This document shows, piece by piece, positions 27,003 through 35,721 of a stretch of DNA of 64,000 nucleotides (its first letter is position 1; each line of letters begins with the position of its first letter). Origin of the DNA: Acidobacteriota bacterium (lineage in GTDB: Bacteria > Acidobacteriota > Terriglobia > Terriglobales > Acidobacteriaceae); assembly GCA_028872955.1 (NCBI GenBank), contig JAGWNX010000007.1, forward strand, positions 1 to 64,000, given 5' to 3'. The position numbers and the translations under genes were made by a program. The notes beneath the pieces were generated by a model. The model was given only the letters and a program-made list of their open reading frames with translations, was not told the DNA's origin and did no database searches.

Positions 27003-27884
27003 CTACCTGGCTGGCAGAAAGCCCTGCTGCCCCAGCCAGTCGGCGAAGCGGTCAATCCAGTGGTCGGTCGGCAGGCCCTGATGCTTCATGCCAAAGCCGT
27101 GGCCTCCCTTGGCGTACAGATGCAGTTCGGCGGTCTTGTGCGCAGCCAGCCACTGTGAGTACAGCGCGACGCTCTGCGGGGCCAGCCCGAGTGAGTCGTC
27201 GCTGGCCGCGGCCACAAACAGCGGCGGAGCGTCCGCGGGCACGGCCGCTTCATGCAGAGGATGACCGGGATAGATCGGTGCGACAAACGCTGGACGGCTG
27301 GCCGCCGTGTAGTGATAGCCGACCTCGGTGGTGATGGCTCCGCCAGCCGAGAAGCCCATGATGCCTACCCGCTCCGGCTGGATGCCCCACTCTGCGGCGT
27401 GCTGCTTCACATAGGTCACGGCGCCAAGCGCATCGGCGACGGCAAGTGGCTCCACCTCCGCGACGCGCTGCATAAACCGCGGGTGATCCTTGTACAGCTC
27501 CACGAACTCGGTGGTGGCGTCCGTGCCGGTATGCATCAGGTGATACTTCAGCACAAAGGCCGTAACGCCGCGCGCGTTCAGGTACCTGGCGACATCGACT
27601 CCCTCGCTGGTGATGGAGAGCGCCATGTATCCGCCGCCCGGGCAGATGACCACGGCCGTACCGTTGCGCTGGCTGGCCGGCGGCGCGTAGACCGTCAGGC
27701 TCGGCTGCGTCACATTGCTCACCACCTCCGTGTTCCATGCCTTGGAGAAGTAGTGCAGCTCAGGGTAAGCAGGTGCCTGGTCGGCAGGTGCCAGCGGAAT
27801 AACCTGCTGGGCGGGCGCGAACGGCGAGGTGGCAGCGGCAAGCAGCGTGAGGACGCAGAGTGTGGCGCGAAAGAAGGTGTGCAT
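27003..27884 (-). CDS. Exported alpha/beta hydrolase (BD-FAE/acetyl-esterase type)
   Basis: Protein of 293 aa with a signal peptide (ATLCVLTLLAAATSPFAPAQ). The hydrolase fold shows the oxyanion loop VVICPGGGYMALS, the nucleophile elbow GIMGFSAGGAITTE (GxSxGG), a likely catalytic Asp in FVAAASDDSLGL and the catalytic His in AKGGHGFGM. It belongs with the acetyl-xylan/feruloyl esterase-like hydrolases (BD-FAE group) that remove acyl groups from plant polysaccharides. Exact substrate is unknown. It lies 12 nt downstream of uvrA and may simply be read through from it. Confidence 0.88.
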   Translation of the reverse strand: MHTFFRATLCVLTLLAAATSPFAPAQQVIPLAPADQAPAYPELHYFSKAWNTEVVSNVTQPSLTVYAPPASQRNGTAVVICPGGGYMALSITSEGVDVARYLNARGVTAFVLKYHLMHTGTDATTEFVELYKDHPRFMQRVAEVEPLAVADALGAVTYVKQHAAEWGIQPERVGIMGFSAGGAITTEVGYHYTAASRPAFVAPIYPGHPLHEAAVPADAPPLFVAAASDDSLGLAPQSVALYSQWLAAHKTAELHLYAKGGHGFGMKHQGLPTDHWIDRFADWLGQQGFLPAR

Positions 27885-27896
27885 GGCGGAAGGAGT

Positions 27897-30893
27897 CTAG
27901 CAGAGCGCGGGTTGTGCCTGCGTCCCGCGAGTCTCCAGCACCGGCGCCAGCCACTGCCCGGTAATGCTGGCCGGGTTGGCGGCGATCTCCTCCGGCGTAC
28001 CGACCGCAACCACCTCGCCACCGCCAGAACCACCCTCCGGGCCCATGTCGATCACCCAGTCGGCAGACTTGATGACGTCGAGGTTGTGCTCAATCACCAG
28101 CAGCGACCCGCCGCCATCCAGCAGCCTGCGGAAGGCCGCCAGCAGCTTCTGCACATCGTCAAAGTGCAGGCCGGTCGTGGGCTCGTCCAGGATGTAGAGC
28201 GTCCGGCTGCGCATACGCGCGGCGGTCTGGCTGGCTGTGTCGCCACGGGTGGAGGAGTTGCGTACCGTGGCCAGATGACTGGCCAGCTTGACGCGCTGCG
28301 CCTCGCCGCCAGAGAGCGTAGTGGCCGACTGGCCCAGCCGCACATAGCTCAGCCCCACCTCGTCCAGCACCTGCAGCTTGTCCACAATCTTAGGATGTCC
28401 GGCAAAGTAGCTCATCCCCTCCTTGACGGTCATGTTCAACACGTCGTGGATGGTGCGGTTCTTGTACTTGATCTCCAGCAGCGACGGTTTGTAACGTGTT
28501 CCGTTGCACTCTTCGCAGGGCAGCTCGACGTCGGCCAGGAACTGCATCTCCACCGTCACCGTGCCATCCCCTTCGCACACGTCGCAGCGACCGCCCGGCA
28601 CGTTGAAGGAGAAGTGGCCCGGCCCAAAGCCGCGACGCTTGGCATCGGGCTGCGAGGCAAACAGGACGCGGATATCGTCAAAGGCCTTGATGTAGGTGAC
28701 CGGGTTGGAACGTGGCGTGCGACCGATCGGGGACTGATCGACCAACACCACATCGTTCAGATATTGCGTGCCGGTCAACTCGCGAAACAGGTTCGATGGA
28801 TCGCCGCCCTCAGTCTGGCCCAGCGCCTGCATCAGGGCGCGATACAGCACCTGGTGCACCAGCGTGGACTTGCCCGAGCCCGAGACTCCGGTGATGCAGC
28901 ACAGCAGCCCCAGCGGAATTTCGACGTCCACGCCGCGCAGATTATGCACCCGTGCTCCGGTCAAGGTAATGCGTTCGCGGCCGGGCTCGCGCCGATGACG
29001 CGGCACCGGAATGGTGGCTCGGCCAGAGAGATAGCGGCCCGTGATGGAGGCCGGGTTCACGGTAATCTCCGGCACGGTGCCGGCGGCAAGCAGTTGACCG
29101 CCCAGCTCGCCCGCACCCGGCCCCAGGTCCAGCAGGTAATCTGCGGCGCGAATGACGTCAGGGTCGTGCTCCACCACCAGAATGGTGTTGCCCAGGTCGC
29201 GCAGATCCTGCATGATGCGGATCAACTTCGCCGTATCGCGCGTGTGCAGACCGATGGAGGGCTCGTCCAGCACATAGAGCGCGCCCACCAGCCGCGAGCC
29301 TAGCGACGTCGCCAGCTGAATGCGCTGCGACTCGCCGCCCGAGAGCGTAGAGCTGAGGCGATCGAGCGTCAGGTAGTCCAGCCCCACCTGGTGCAAAAAG
29401 TGCAGCCGCTGACGCACCTCCTCCAGCACCTTGCCGGCCACCTCAGCCTGCGCAGGCGAGAGGTCCAGGCTGTCAAAGAACTGGTTGGCGGCAGCGATGG
29501 TCAGGGCGCTGGTCTCGCAGATGTTCCGGTTGTTGATCAACACGGCGCGAGCCTCTGCGCGCAGCCGCTGACCACGACACTCCGGGCACACGGCGTAGCC
29601 GCGATACTTGGAGAGGAAGACGCGCACATGCAGCTTGTACTTTTTGCGCTCCAGCGCTGCAAAGAAGCCGCGAATGCCTGGAAAGCTGCCGCTGCCATCT
29701 TCGATCAGTCGCTGCTGCTCCGGCGTCAGATCGTACCAGGGCACATCGGTCGGGATGCCGGCAGCCTTGGCCGCGCGCAACATCTCGGTGTGGTGCGGGC
29801 GATACTTCGGCGTCGTCCACGGGGCCACCACGCCTTGCGCCAGCGTGCGGGAGCGGTCCGGAATGATGAGGTTCGGGTCAAAGTCGATCGTATTGCCGAA
29901 GCCCTGGCACCGCGGGCACGCGCCAAAGGGATTGTTGAACGAGAACAGCCGAGGCTCCGGCTCCCGATACGCGCGATGGCAGCCCGTGCACTCAAACGCA
30001 GCAGAGAAGCGTAAGCGCTGTGGCAACTCCTCGGCGTCGCGCGGCACAGTCAGGAACTGGATCTCCGCAGACTCACGATATCCGGTCTCAATGGCATCGA
30101 CCAGGCGAGAGCGAACCTCTGGCGACAGCGCGACGCGGTCGATCAGCACGAAGATCGGCTGCGTGAAGTCCAGCTCCAGCAGTGACTCCGGCGTGGAGAA
30201 CTCGACCAGGCGACCCGGGGCCTCCGCGCCGTCGCGTGGCTGAAACAAGCGGTTGTAGCCACGTCGCCGCAGCTCGCCCAGGCGCTCCTTCAGCGACTCC
30301 GTCAGGTCAAAGACGGGCGCCGCCGCCTTGGCGGTCTTCTTAGCAGCAACCTTCTTCGGCTTCGGCGCGGGCTCATCTGCCGCAGAGGCAGCAGCCTGCA
30401 TCGGCTCCAGCTTCACCTCAGCGCGCACAATCGGGAACAGCGCGTAGACCCGCGTAGACTCCGGCAGCGCCAGCAGCGCGGCGATGATCTCGTCCACCGT
30501 GTCACGCTTCACCACGCCGCCACAGTGCAGGCAGGTGACCGTGCCGCAGCGCGCGTACAGCAGGCGCAGGTAGTCGTAGATCTCGGTCGCGGTCGCTACC
30601 GTGGAGCGCGGATTACGCGTCTGGTTCTTCTGCTTGATGGCAATGGCCGGGGCCAGGCCATCGATGTGATCCACGTCGGGCTTCTCGATGCGCTCCAGAA
30701 ACTGCCGCGCATAGGCCGAGAGCGACTCCACATAGCGGCGCTGGCCTTCGGCATAGACCGTATCGAACGCGAGCGACGACTTGCCGGAACCCGACACGCC
30801 GGAGACCACCGTAAGCGTGTTGTGCGGGATATCGACGTCCACGCCCTTCAGATTGTGCGTGCGCGCGCCGCGAATTGTGATCTGGTCTGGCAT
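27897..30893 (-). CDS. uvrA: Excinuclease ABC subunit A
   Basis: DNA damage recognition ATPase of nucleotide excision repair, 998 aa. Both ABC modules are complete: Walker A VSGVSGSGKSSLAFD (residues 30-44) and GVSGSGKSTLVHQ, signatures STLSGGESQRIQL and TTLSGGEAQRVKL, and Walker B LDEPSIGLH and LDEPTTGLHF. Zinc modules are CTGCHRAYREPEPRLF...CPRCQG and CDVCEGDG...CEECNGTRY. It is longer than the usual 940-950 aa. Residues about 163-194 form an Ala/Lys/Pro-rich insertion (EPAPKPKKVAAKKTAKAA), next to the damage/UvrB-binding region. The gene starts 18 nt after lspA ends. Confidence 0.97.
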   Translation of the reverse strand: MPDQITIRGARTHNLKGVDVDIPHNTLTVVSGVSGSGKSSLAFDTVYAEGQRRYVESLSAYARQFLERIEKPDVDHIDGLAPAIAIKQKNQTRNPRSTVATATEIYDYLRLLYARCGTVTCLHCGGVVKRDTVDEIIAALLALPESTRVYALFPIVRAEVKLEPMQAAASAADEPAPKPKKVAAKKTAKAAAPVFDLTESLKERLGELRRRGYNRLFQPRDGAEAPGRLVEFSTPESLLELDFTQPIFVLIDRVALSPEVRSRLVDAIETGYRESAEIQFLTVPRDAEELPQRLRFSAAFECTGCHRAYREPEPRLFSFNNPFGACPRCQGFGNTIDFDPNLIIPDRSRTLAQGVVAPWTTPKYRPHHTEMLRAAKAAGIPTDVPWYDLTPEQQRLIEDGSGSFPGIRGFFAALERKKYKLHVRVFLSKYRGYAVCPECRGQRLRAEARAVLINNRNICETSALTIAAANQFFDSLDLSPAQAEVAGKVLEEVRQRLHFLHQVGLDYLTLDRLSSTLSGGESQRIQLATSLGSRLVGALYVLDEPSIGLHTRDTAKLIRIMQDLRDLGNTILVVEHDPDVIRAADYLLDLGPGAGELGGQLLAAGTVPEITVNPASITGRYLSGRATIPVPRHRREPGRERITLTGARVHNLRGVDVEIPLGLLCCITGVSGSGKSTLVHQVLYRALMQALGQTEGGDPSNLFRELTGTQYLNDVVLVDQSPIGRTPRSNPVTYIKAFDDIRVLFASQPDAKRRGFGPGHFSFNVPGGRCDVCEGDGTVTVEMQFLADVELPCEECNGTRYKPSLLEIKYKNRTIHDVLNMTVKEGMSYFAGHPKIVDKLQVLDEVGLSYVRLGQSATTLSGGEAQRVKLASHLATVRNSSTRGDTASQTAARMRSRTLYILDEPTTGLHFDDVQKLLAAFRRLLDGGGSLLVIEHNLDVIKSADWVIDMGPEGGSGGGEVVAVGTPEEIAANPASITGQWLAPVLETRGTQAQPALC

Positions 30894-30911
30894 AGAAGAT
30901 GAGATGACGCG

Positions 30912-31403
30912 TCAGGCCTCGCGTTGCGGACGAAAGATCTCAAGAAACAGCAACGCCGCGCCTATGCAGATGCAGGAGTCGGCGATGTTGAAGTCTGGCC
31001 AGTGATAGTGAACGATGTGAACTTCAAGGAAGTCGATGACGTGGTGAAAGCGGATGCGGTCGTACAGGTTGCCGATGGCTCCGCCCAGGATGAGCGCGAA
31101 TGCGACCGAACCCATGGAGAAGGTGCGCCCTGTGCGCCACAACAGCACCAGGACCAACGCCACGGCCAGCAGAGAGAAGGCCACCAGACCGTTGCGAACC
31201 GCAAGTGGCGACATATCCTCAAACAGCGAGAACGCCGCGCCGGTGTTGAGCACGTGCGTAATGCGAAAGACGTGCGGGATGATGGTGATGGGCTCAGCCG
31301 GGTCAACGTGCTTGACGATCCAGAGCTTGCTCAGGCGATCCAATACCACGGCCAGCACGGCCAGCAACAACAGGTAGGGGCGTGCGTCGCGACGCGTCGT
31401 CAT
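30912..31403 (-). CDS. lspA: Lipoprotein signal peptidase (signal peptidase II)
   Basis: Inner-membrane aspartic peptidase of 163 aa that cleaves prolipoproteins before the lipidated Cys. There are four helices; catalytic boxes are VLNTGAAFSLF, GGAIGNLYDRIR (first Asp) and FNIADSCICIG (second Asp). The helix-one motif VVLDRLSKLW is also typical. The track's 41-residue extension overlaps ileS. The ATG at 31403 shares one base with the ileS stop (TGATG), so translation is coupled, as in many ileS-lspA operons. Confidence 0.96.
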   Translation of the reverse strand: MTTRRDARPYLLLLAVLAVVLDRLSKLWIVKHVDPAEPITIIPHVFRITHVLNTGAAFSLFEDMSPLAVRNGLVAFSLLAVALVLVLLWRTGRTFSMGSVAFALILGGAIGNLYDRIRFHHVIDFLEVHIVHYHWPDFNIADSCICIGAALLFLEIFRPQREA

Positions 31404-34336
31404 CAGGCCTGGGCCTCCTGCGTGTAGTAGCCGATGGCTTCCAGAGCGTCGGTGCAGCGCGCGCATACGGTGTTGCCTGCGGCGTCCTGCCGCGTGTCGG
31501 TGGTGTAGCGCCAGCAGCGCTCGCACTTGGTGCCATCGGCCACCTGTGCGGCGAAGGCCGGCACTCCGGGCTCAGCCGTGGCGGTGCCCGGATGCAACTC
31601 AACCTGCGAGACTCCGTACAGCTCAGCCAGTGCCGATTCGTGGCGCTGCAGCAGGCGCATCCACTCCGCGGTCTCCGGGGTCGTCTCACGCACCACGACC
31701 TTCGCCTCCAGGCCCTTGCCGATCGTCTTCTGTTGGCGCAACGTCTCCAACTCCGCCAGTGCACTGGCGCGCGAGGCGAGCACCTGCTCCCAGTCCTTGC
31801 GGATCTGCGCCGCCTCTGCGGTGATAACCGCGCCAAGATCCGGGAACAGCGCCAGGTGCACGCTGGACTCGCGTCCCTCCACCTTCGGCAGCAGCTCCCA
31901 CACCTCGTCTGCGGTAAAGCTCAGGATCGGCGCAATCAGCCGGGTCAGAGCTTCGACGATGTGCCACAACGCGGTCTGCGCGCTGCGCCGCGCCGGGGCG
32001 TTGGGGGCAAAGGTGTACAGGCGATCCTTCAGCACGTCCAGATACAGCGCGCTCAGGTCGGTGTTTACAAACTCATTCAGCGTGTGGTATGCGCGGTGGA
32101 ACTCAAACTCGTCATACGCCTTGCGGATGCGGTCGTTCACCTCGGCCAGCCGCGCCAGGATGTACTGGTCCAGAGGCTCCATCGCGGCAAAGGCCACGGC
32201 GTGCGCGGCGGGGGTAAAGTCATGCAGGTTGCCCAGCAGAAAGCGCAGCGTGTTGCGCAGCTTGCGGTAGTTCTCGCTCACGCGCTGCATCAGGTTCTCG
32301 CTGGCGGCCACATCCTCGCGGAAGTCCACCGAGGCGACCCACAGACGCACAATCTCGCCGCCCAGGCGGTTGGCGATATCCACCGGATCGACGCCGTTGC
32401 CCAGTGACTTGGAGAAGGCGCGCCCCTGCTCGTCCAGCGTCCAGCCGGAGGTGGCAACCATGCGGTACGGCGCAGTCTCACGCAGCGCCACAGAGGCCAG
32501 CAGCGAGGAGTGGAACCAGCCGCGATGCTGGTCGCCGCCCTCGGTGTACAGGTCGGCCGGGAAGTGCAGCTCGGGCTCCGTCTCCAGCACGGCATGCCAC
32601 GACGCGCCGGACTCAAACCACACGTCCAGAATGTCCATCTCCTTACGGAACTCCGTCGAGCCGCAGCCGCAGGCCGTGCCGGCTGGCAGCAGCGTGGCCA
32701 CATCGTGCGCGTACCAGGCGTCTGCGCCCTCGCTGCGGAAGCGCTCCACAATCGCACGATGCAGTGCCGCATCGTTCAGCGGCTCATGGCACCGCTCGCA
32801 CAGAAAGACCGCGATCGGCACACCCCAGATGCGCTGGCGCGAGATGCACCAGTCCGGGCGGTTGGCGATCATGTTGGAGATGCGCTCCTCGCCCCACGCC
32901 GGGTCCCACTTCACATGGCGAATCGCATCCAGTGCCTGCTGTCGATGGGTCGTCTGGCTGCCGTCCGGCAGCGTTACCGGCGTCTCCATGCGGATGAACC
33001 ACTGTTCGGTCGCACGCACGATGACGGGGTTGTGGCAACGCCAGCAGTGCGGGTAGCTATGCTCAAACTCCGTCGCGCTCAGCAGTGCGCCCTTCTCGCG
33101 CAGCAGCTCAATCACCACCGGGTTGGACTTGAAGACCGTCAGGCCGTCGTAGGCTTGCGGCGTATCGTTGCCGCCGTGCAGACCGGTGTTGCGCTGGCGT
33201 CCGGCGTTGTCCACATACTGCACCTCATCCAGGTTGTAGCGCTTGCCGGTGGCAAAGTCGTCCACGCCATGGGCTGGCGCGGTGTGGACTGCGCCGGTAC
33301 CCTGATCGGCCGTGACGTAGGTGGCCGTAACGCCGAGCACCTCACGCTCCAGGAAGGGATGCTGGAAGGTGACACACTCGAGCTTGCTGCCGGGGAACAG
33401 GGCCAGGATATCGGCCTGCGACGCAGGCTCGGCCGGGTTGGCCGCACTCATCAGCCTGCAGTGTGCGATCACGCTGGAGAGCAGCGCCTGCGCCACCACG
33501 TAGACTCCGCTCGCCGTGGCAAGCGCGACGTACTCCATCTCCGGGTGAAAGGCTACCGCCAAGGAGGCGGGCAGCGTCCACGGAGTCGTGGTCCAGATGA
33601 CCGTGTAGACGTCCTGTCTGCCCTGCAGCTCGCTGGCAACTCCGGCGGCGTCGCTGGTGAGCCGGTACCGCACATACACGCTGGGCGAGGTGTGCTGTTC
33701 GTACTCCACCTCAGCCTCGGCCAGCGCGGTGCGGTCGTGGATGCACCAGTACACCGGCTTCAGGCCTTTGTATACGAAGCCCTTCTCGAAGAAACTGTAA
33801 AACGTCTCGAGGATCGCCGCCTCGTAGGGGAACGACATCGTCAGGTAAGGGTTGCTCCAGCGGCCGAAGACGCCGATGCGCTCAAACTGGCTGCGCTGCA
33901 GGTCCACATACTTCTGCGCATACTCGCGGCAGGCCTTGCGGACGGCAAGCGGGTCCATCTCCAGCTTCTTGCGGCCAAGCTGCTCGTCCACCTTGATCTC
34001 GATGGGCAGACCATGACAGTCCCATCCGGGGACGAACGGCGCGTTGTAGCCGGCCATGGTGCGCGTCTTCACCACAAAGTCCTTGATGCACTTGTTCAGC
34101 GCATGCCCCAGGTGGATGGCCCCGTTGGCGTAGGGCGGGCCATCATGCAGGATGTACTCCGGCTGGCCGGCGCGCGCCGCGCGAATCTGCCCGTAAAGCT
34201 CCTGCTGCTGCCACTTGGCCAGCCGCAGCGGCTCATTGGTGGGCAGGTTCGCCTTCATGGCAAAGGCAGTCTGGGGCAGGTTCAGGGTGTTCTTCAAAGG
34301 CTTCTGCGATGGGTTCTGCTGGGCGACTTCGGACAT
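31403..34336 (-). CDS. ileS: Isoleucyl-tRNA synthetase
   Basis: Class I synthetase of 977 aa. It has the HIGH-type motif GPPYANGAIHLGHALNK (residues 66-82), GWDCHGLPIEIKVDE, the editing CP1 domain (TTPWTLPASLAV, GTGAVHTAPAHGVDDF), NRPDWCISRQRIWGVPI and LDVWFESG. The KMSKS loop reads GRAFSKSLGN, so the first two residues of the motif differ (AFSKS). The anticodon-binding domain follows, and a C-terminal zinc finger (CERCWRY...CARC) is present. SD GAGGAACGA precedes the ATG. First gene of an ileS-lspA-uvrA run. Confidence 0.97.
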   Translation of the reverse strand: MSEVAQQNPSQKPLKNTLNLPQTAFAMKANLPTNEPLRLAKWQQQELYGQIRAARAGQPEYILHDGPPYANGAIHLGHALNKCIKDFVVKTRTMAGYNAPFVPGWDCHGLPIEIKVDEQLGRKKLEMDPLAVRKACREYAQKYVDLQRSQFERIGVFGRWSNPYLTMSFPYEAAILETFYSFFEKGFVYKGLKPVYWCIHDRTALAEAEVEYEQHTSPSVYVRYRLTSDAAGVASELQGRQDVYTVIWTTTPWTLPASLAVAFHPEMEYVALATASGVYVVAQALLSSVIAHCRLMSAANPAEPASQADILALFPGSKLECVTFQHPFLEREVLGVTATYVTADQGTGAVHTAPAHGVDDFATGKRYNLDEVQYVDNAGRQRNTGLHGGNDTPQAYDGLTVFKSNPVVIELLREKGALLSATEFEHSYPHCWRCHNPVIVRATEQWFIRMETPVTLPDGSQTTHRQQALDAIRHVKWDPAWGEERISNMIANRPDWCISRQRIWGVPIAVFLCERCHEPLNDAALHRAIVERFRSEGADAWYAHDVATLLPAGTACGCGSTEFRKEMDILDVWFESGASWHAVLETEPELHFPADLYTEGGDQHRGWFHSSLLASVALRETAPYRMVATSGWTLDEQGRAFSKSLGNGVDPVDIANRLGGEIVRLWVASVDFREDVAASENLMQRVSENYRKLRNTLRFLLGNLHDFTPAAHAVAFAAMEPLDQYILARLAEVNDRIRKAYDEFEFHRAYHTLNEFVNTDLSALYLDVLKDRLYTFAPNAPARRSAQTALWHIVEALTRLIAPILSFTADEVWELLPKVEGRESSVHLALFPDLGAVITAEAAQIRKDWEQVLASRASALAELETLRQQKTIGKGLEAKVVVRETTPETAEWMRLLQRHESALAELYGVSQVELHPGTATAEPGVPAFAAQVADGTKCERCWRYTTDTRQDAAGNTVCARCTDALEAIGYYTQEAQA

Positions 34337-34663
34337 TCGTTCCTCAAGACAATTCAGTCAGGGCTGCAGCGACATTGGCGCCAAATCCTTATTGTATCCG
34401 TTGACACGATGAAAAGATTGCGCCCCGCAGCGGATACCTTGTGCGAAATGGCGCGTCTTACACCGTAAGCAAAACTGGGCGCGTGCATCGACTTTGTTAG
34501 TAAAATGCGGAGACGGAGCCACAGGCCGCGCCCGTCAGTTTCCTGGAGTCCGGCAGCAGACCGGATACGTAGTTAATGCTGTACGAGGTGCGCAAGCGAC
34601 AGGGAGAGGCAAGACGATCCGCGACCGGATAGCCGGCCGTGGCGTCGTCAGGGCGAAGCATAT
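34337..34663. other. 327-nt divergent region between ileS and tonB
   Basis: No gene was found. The region must carry promoters for ileS (minus) and tonB (plus). A TTGACA box at 34401-34406 has no matching -10 at normal distance. TACAAT on the minus strand (34391-34396) has only a poor -35. TAAAAT at 34501-34506 is a further weak candidate for the tonB direction. No hairpin or leader ORF of note was seen. Confidence 0.4.
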
Positions 34664-35629
34664 ATGGGGAATTCCTTACTGACACCACCGGAGCTCGACG
34701 AGTCCCGCCAGGCGCCTGTGCTGCGCGGCGGCGACGCACCCCGGCTGACAGAGACCCGCGAAGAAAACGTATTTGAGTCGCTGTGGAACAGCCTGCGGGA
34801 TGTCTTCTTTCCGCCGAAGCTGCCGCCCCTGGTGCTGGAATCCAAGCCAATTGCGGTTGTCGATCGCATGGCGGTCAAGCGCGACCCCAAATCGACTGCG
34901 ATCGCCGTCGTGCTACACGTGCTGGTCATCCTGCTCATCGGCTGGATGCTGGCGAGCCACATCTCCATGGGGACAAAGACCGTAACCACGCTCGTGCCCG
35001 TGGACATCAAGATTCCGCCGATGGCACCCGTCAAGTCGCAGTCGATGGGCGGCGGCGGCGGCCAGCGCGGCCCCACTCCGGTCACCAAGGGCTCGCCACC
35101 GAAGTTCGCAGATACGCAGATCGTTCCACCCAAGGCTCCGCCACTGCAGGAGCCCAAGATCAAGATCGAGCCAACGGTCGAGGTGCAGAAAGACATCAAG
35201 ATGCAGAGCAATCTGCCCAACTTTGGTGTGCCTAACTCGCCGCTGGTCGGCATGTCCATGGGCAACGGCAGCGGTACGGGGCTTGGCTCCGGCAACGGCA
35301 GTGGCATAGGCCCGGGCTCGGGCGGCAACATGGGCGGCGGACCTCGCCGCATCGGTGGCGGCGTCAGCGCGCCCCAGGTCATCTACTCCGTAGAACCTGA
35401 GTTCTCAGAAGAGGCCCGCAAGGCGAAGTTTGCCGGCAATGTGCTGGTCAATCTCTGGGTCGGCACAGATGGTCTTCCCAGTCACGTGCACGTCATTCGC
35501 GGCGTGGGCATGGGCCTGGATGAGAAGGCAGTCGAGGCGGTGAGGCAATATCGCTTCAAGCCCGCCATGGAGAACGGCAAGCCTGTACTGGTAGAGCTGA
35601 ACATCGAGGTCAACTTCCAGATCTTCTAG
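34664..35629 (+). CDS. TonB-family energy transducer
   Basis: Inner-membrane protein of 321 aa that couples the proton motive force to outer-membrane receptors. An unusually long cytoplasmic N-terminal part (about 85 residues) precedes the single helix (STAIAVVLHVLVILLIGWMLA). A periplasmic Pro/Lys-rich spacer follows, then a Gly/Ser/Asn-rich linker (GNGSGTGLGSGNGSGIG). The TonB C-terminal domain has YSVEPEFSEEARKAKFAGNV, VHVIRGVGMGLDEKAVEAV and YRFKPAMENGKPV. No ExbB/ExbD gene is in the window. A very strong hairpin follows the stop. The SD is weak (AGGGCGAAG). Confidence 0.93.
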   Translation: MGNSLLTPPELDESRQAPVLRGGDAPRLTETREENVFESLWNSLRDVFFPPKLPPLVLESKPIAVVDRMAVKRDPKSTAIAVVLHVLVILLIGWMLASHISMGTKTVTTLVPVDIKIPPMAPVKSQSMGGGGGQRGPTPVTKGSPPKFADTQIVPPKAPPLQEPKIKIEPTVEVQKDIKMQSNLPNFGVPNSPLVGMSMGNGSGTGLGSGNGSGIGPGSGGNMGGGPRRIGGGVSAPQVIYSVEPEFSEEARKAKFAGNVLVNLWVGTDGLPSHVHVIRGVGMGLDEKAVEAVRQYRFKPAMENGKPVLVELNIEVNFQIF

Positions 35630-35645
35630 CAAGACTGCAAGCGAG

Positions 35646-35693
35646 AAGCGACACGGGGGACACTGTCTGATGGCAGTGTCCCCCGTGTCGCTT
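35646..35693. terminator. 20-bp perfect-stem hairpin between tonB and the chemoreceptor gene
   Basis: AAGCGACACGGGGGACACTG pairs without mismatch with CAGTGTCCCCCGTGTCGCTT across an 8-nt loop (TCTGATGG). It sits in the 92-nt gap between two convergent stops and should terminate both transcripts. The U-tract is short on each side (CTTTCT on plus), so stem stability must do most of the work. Confidence 0.75.
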
Positions 35694-35721
35694 TCTACTG
35701 CGCGTGCATCCGGTCTTGCGG

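Noticed and set aside
27252-29303. 683-aa plus-strand ORF across the esterase and uvrA genes
   Set aside because: Antisense to two genes with full motifs; His/Gln/Arg-rich.
32510-34468. 652-aa plus-strand ORF opposite ileS
   Set aside because: Antisense shadow; no domain.
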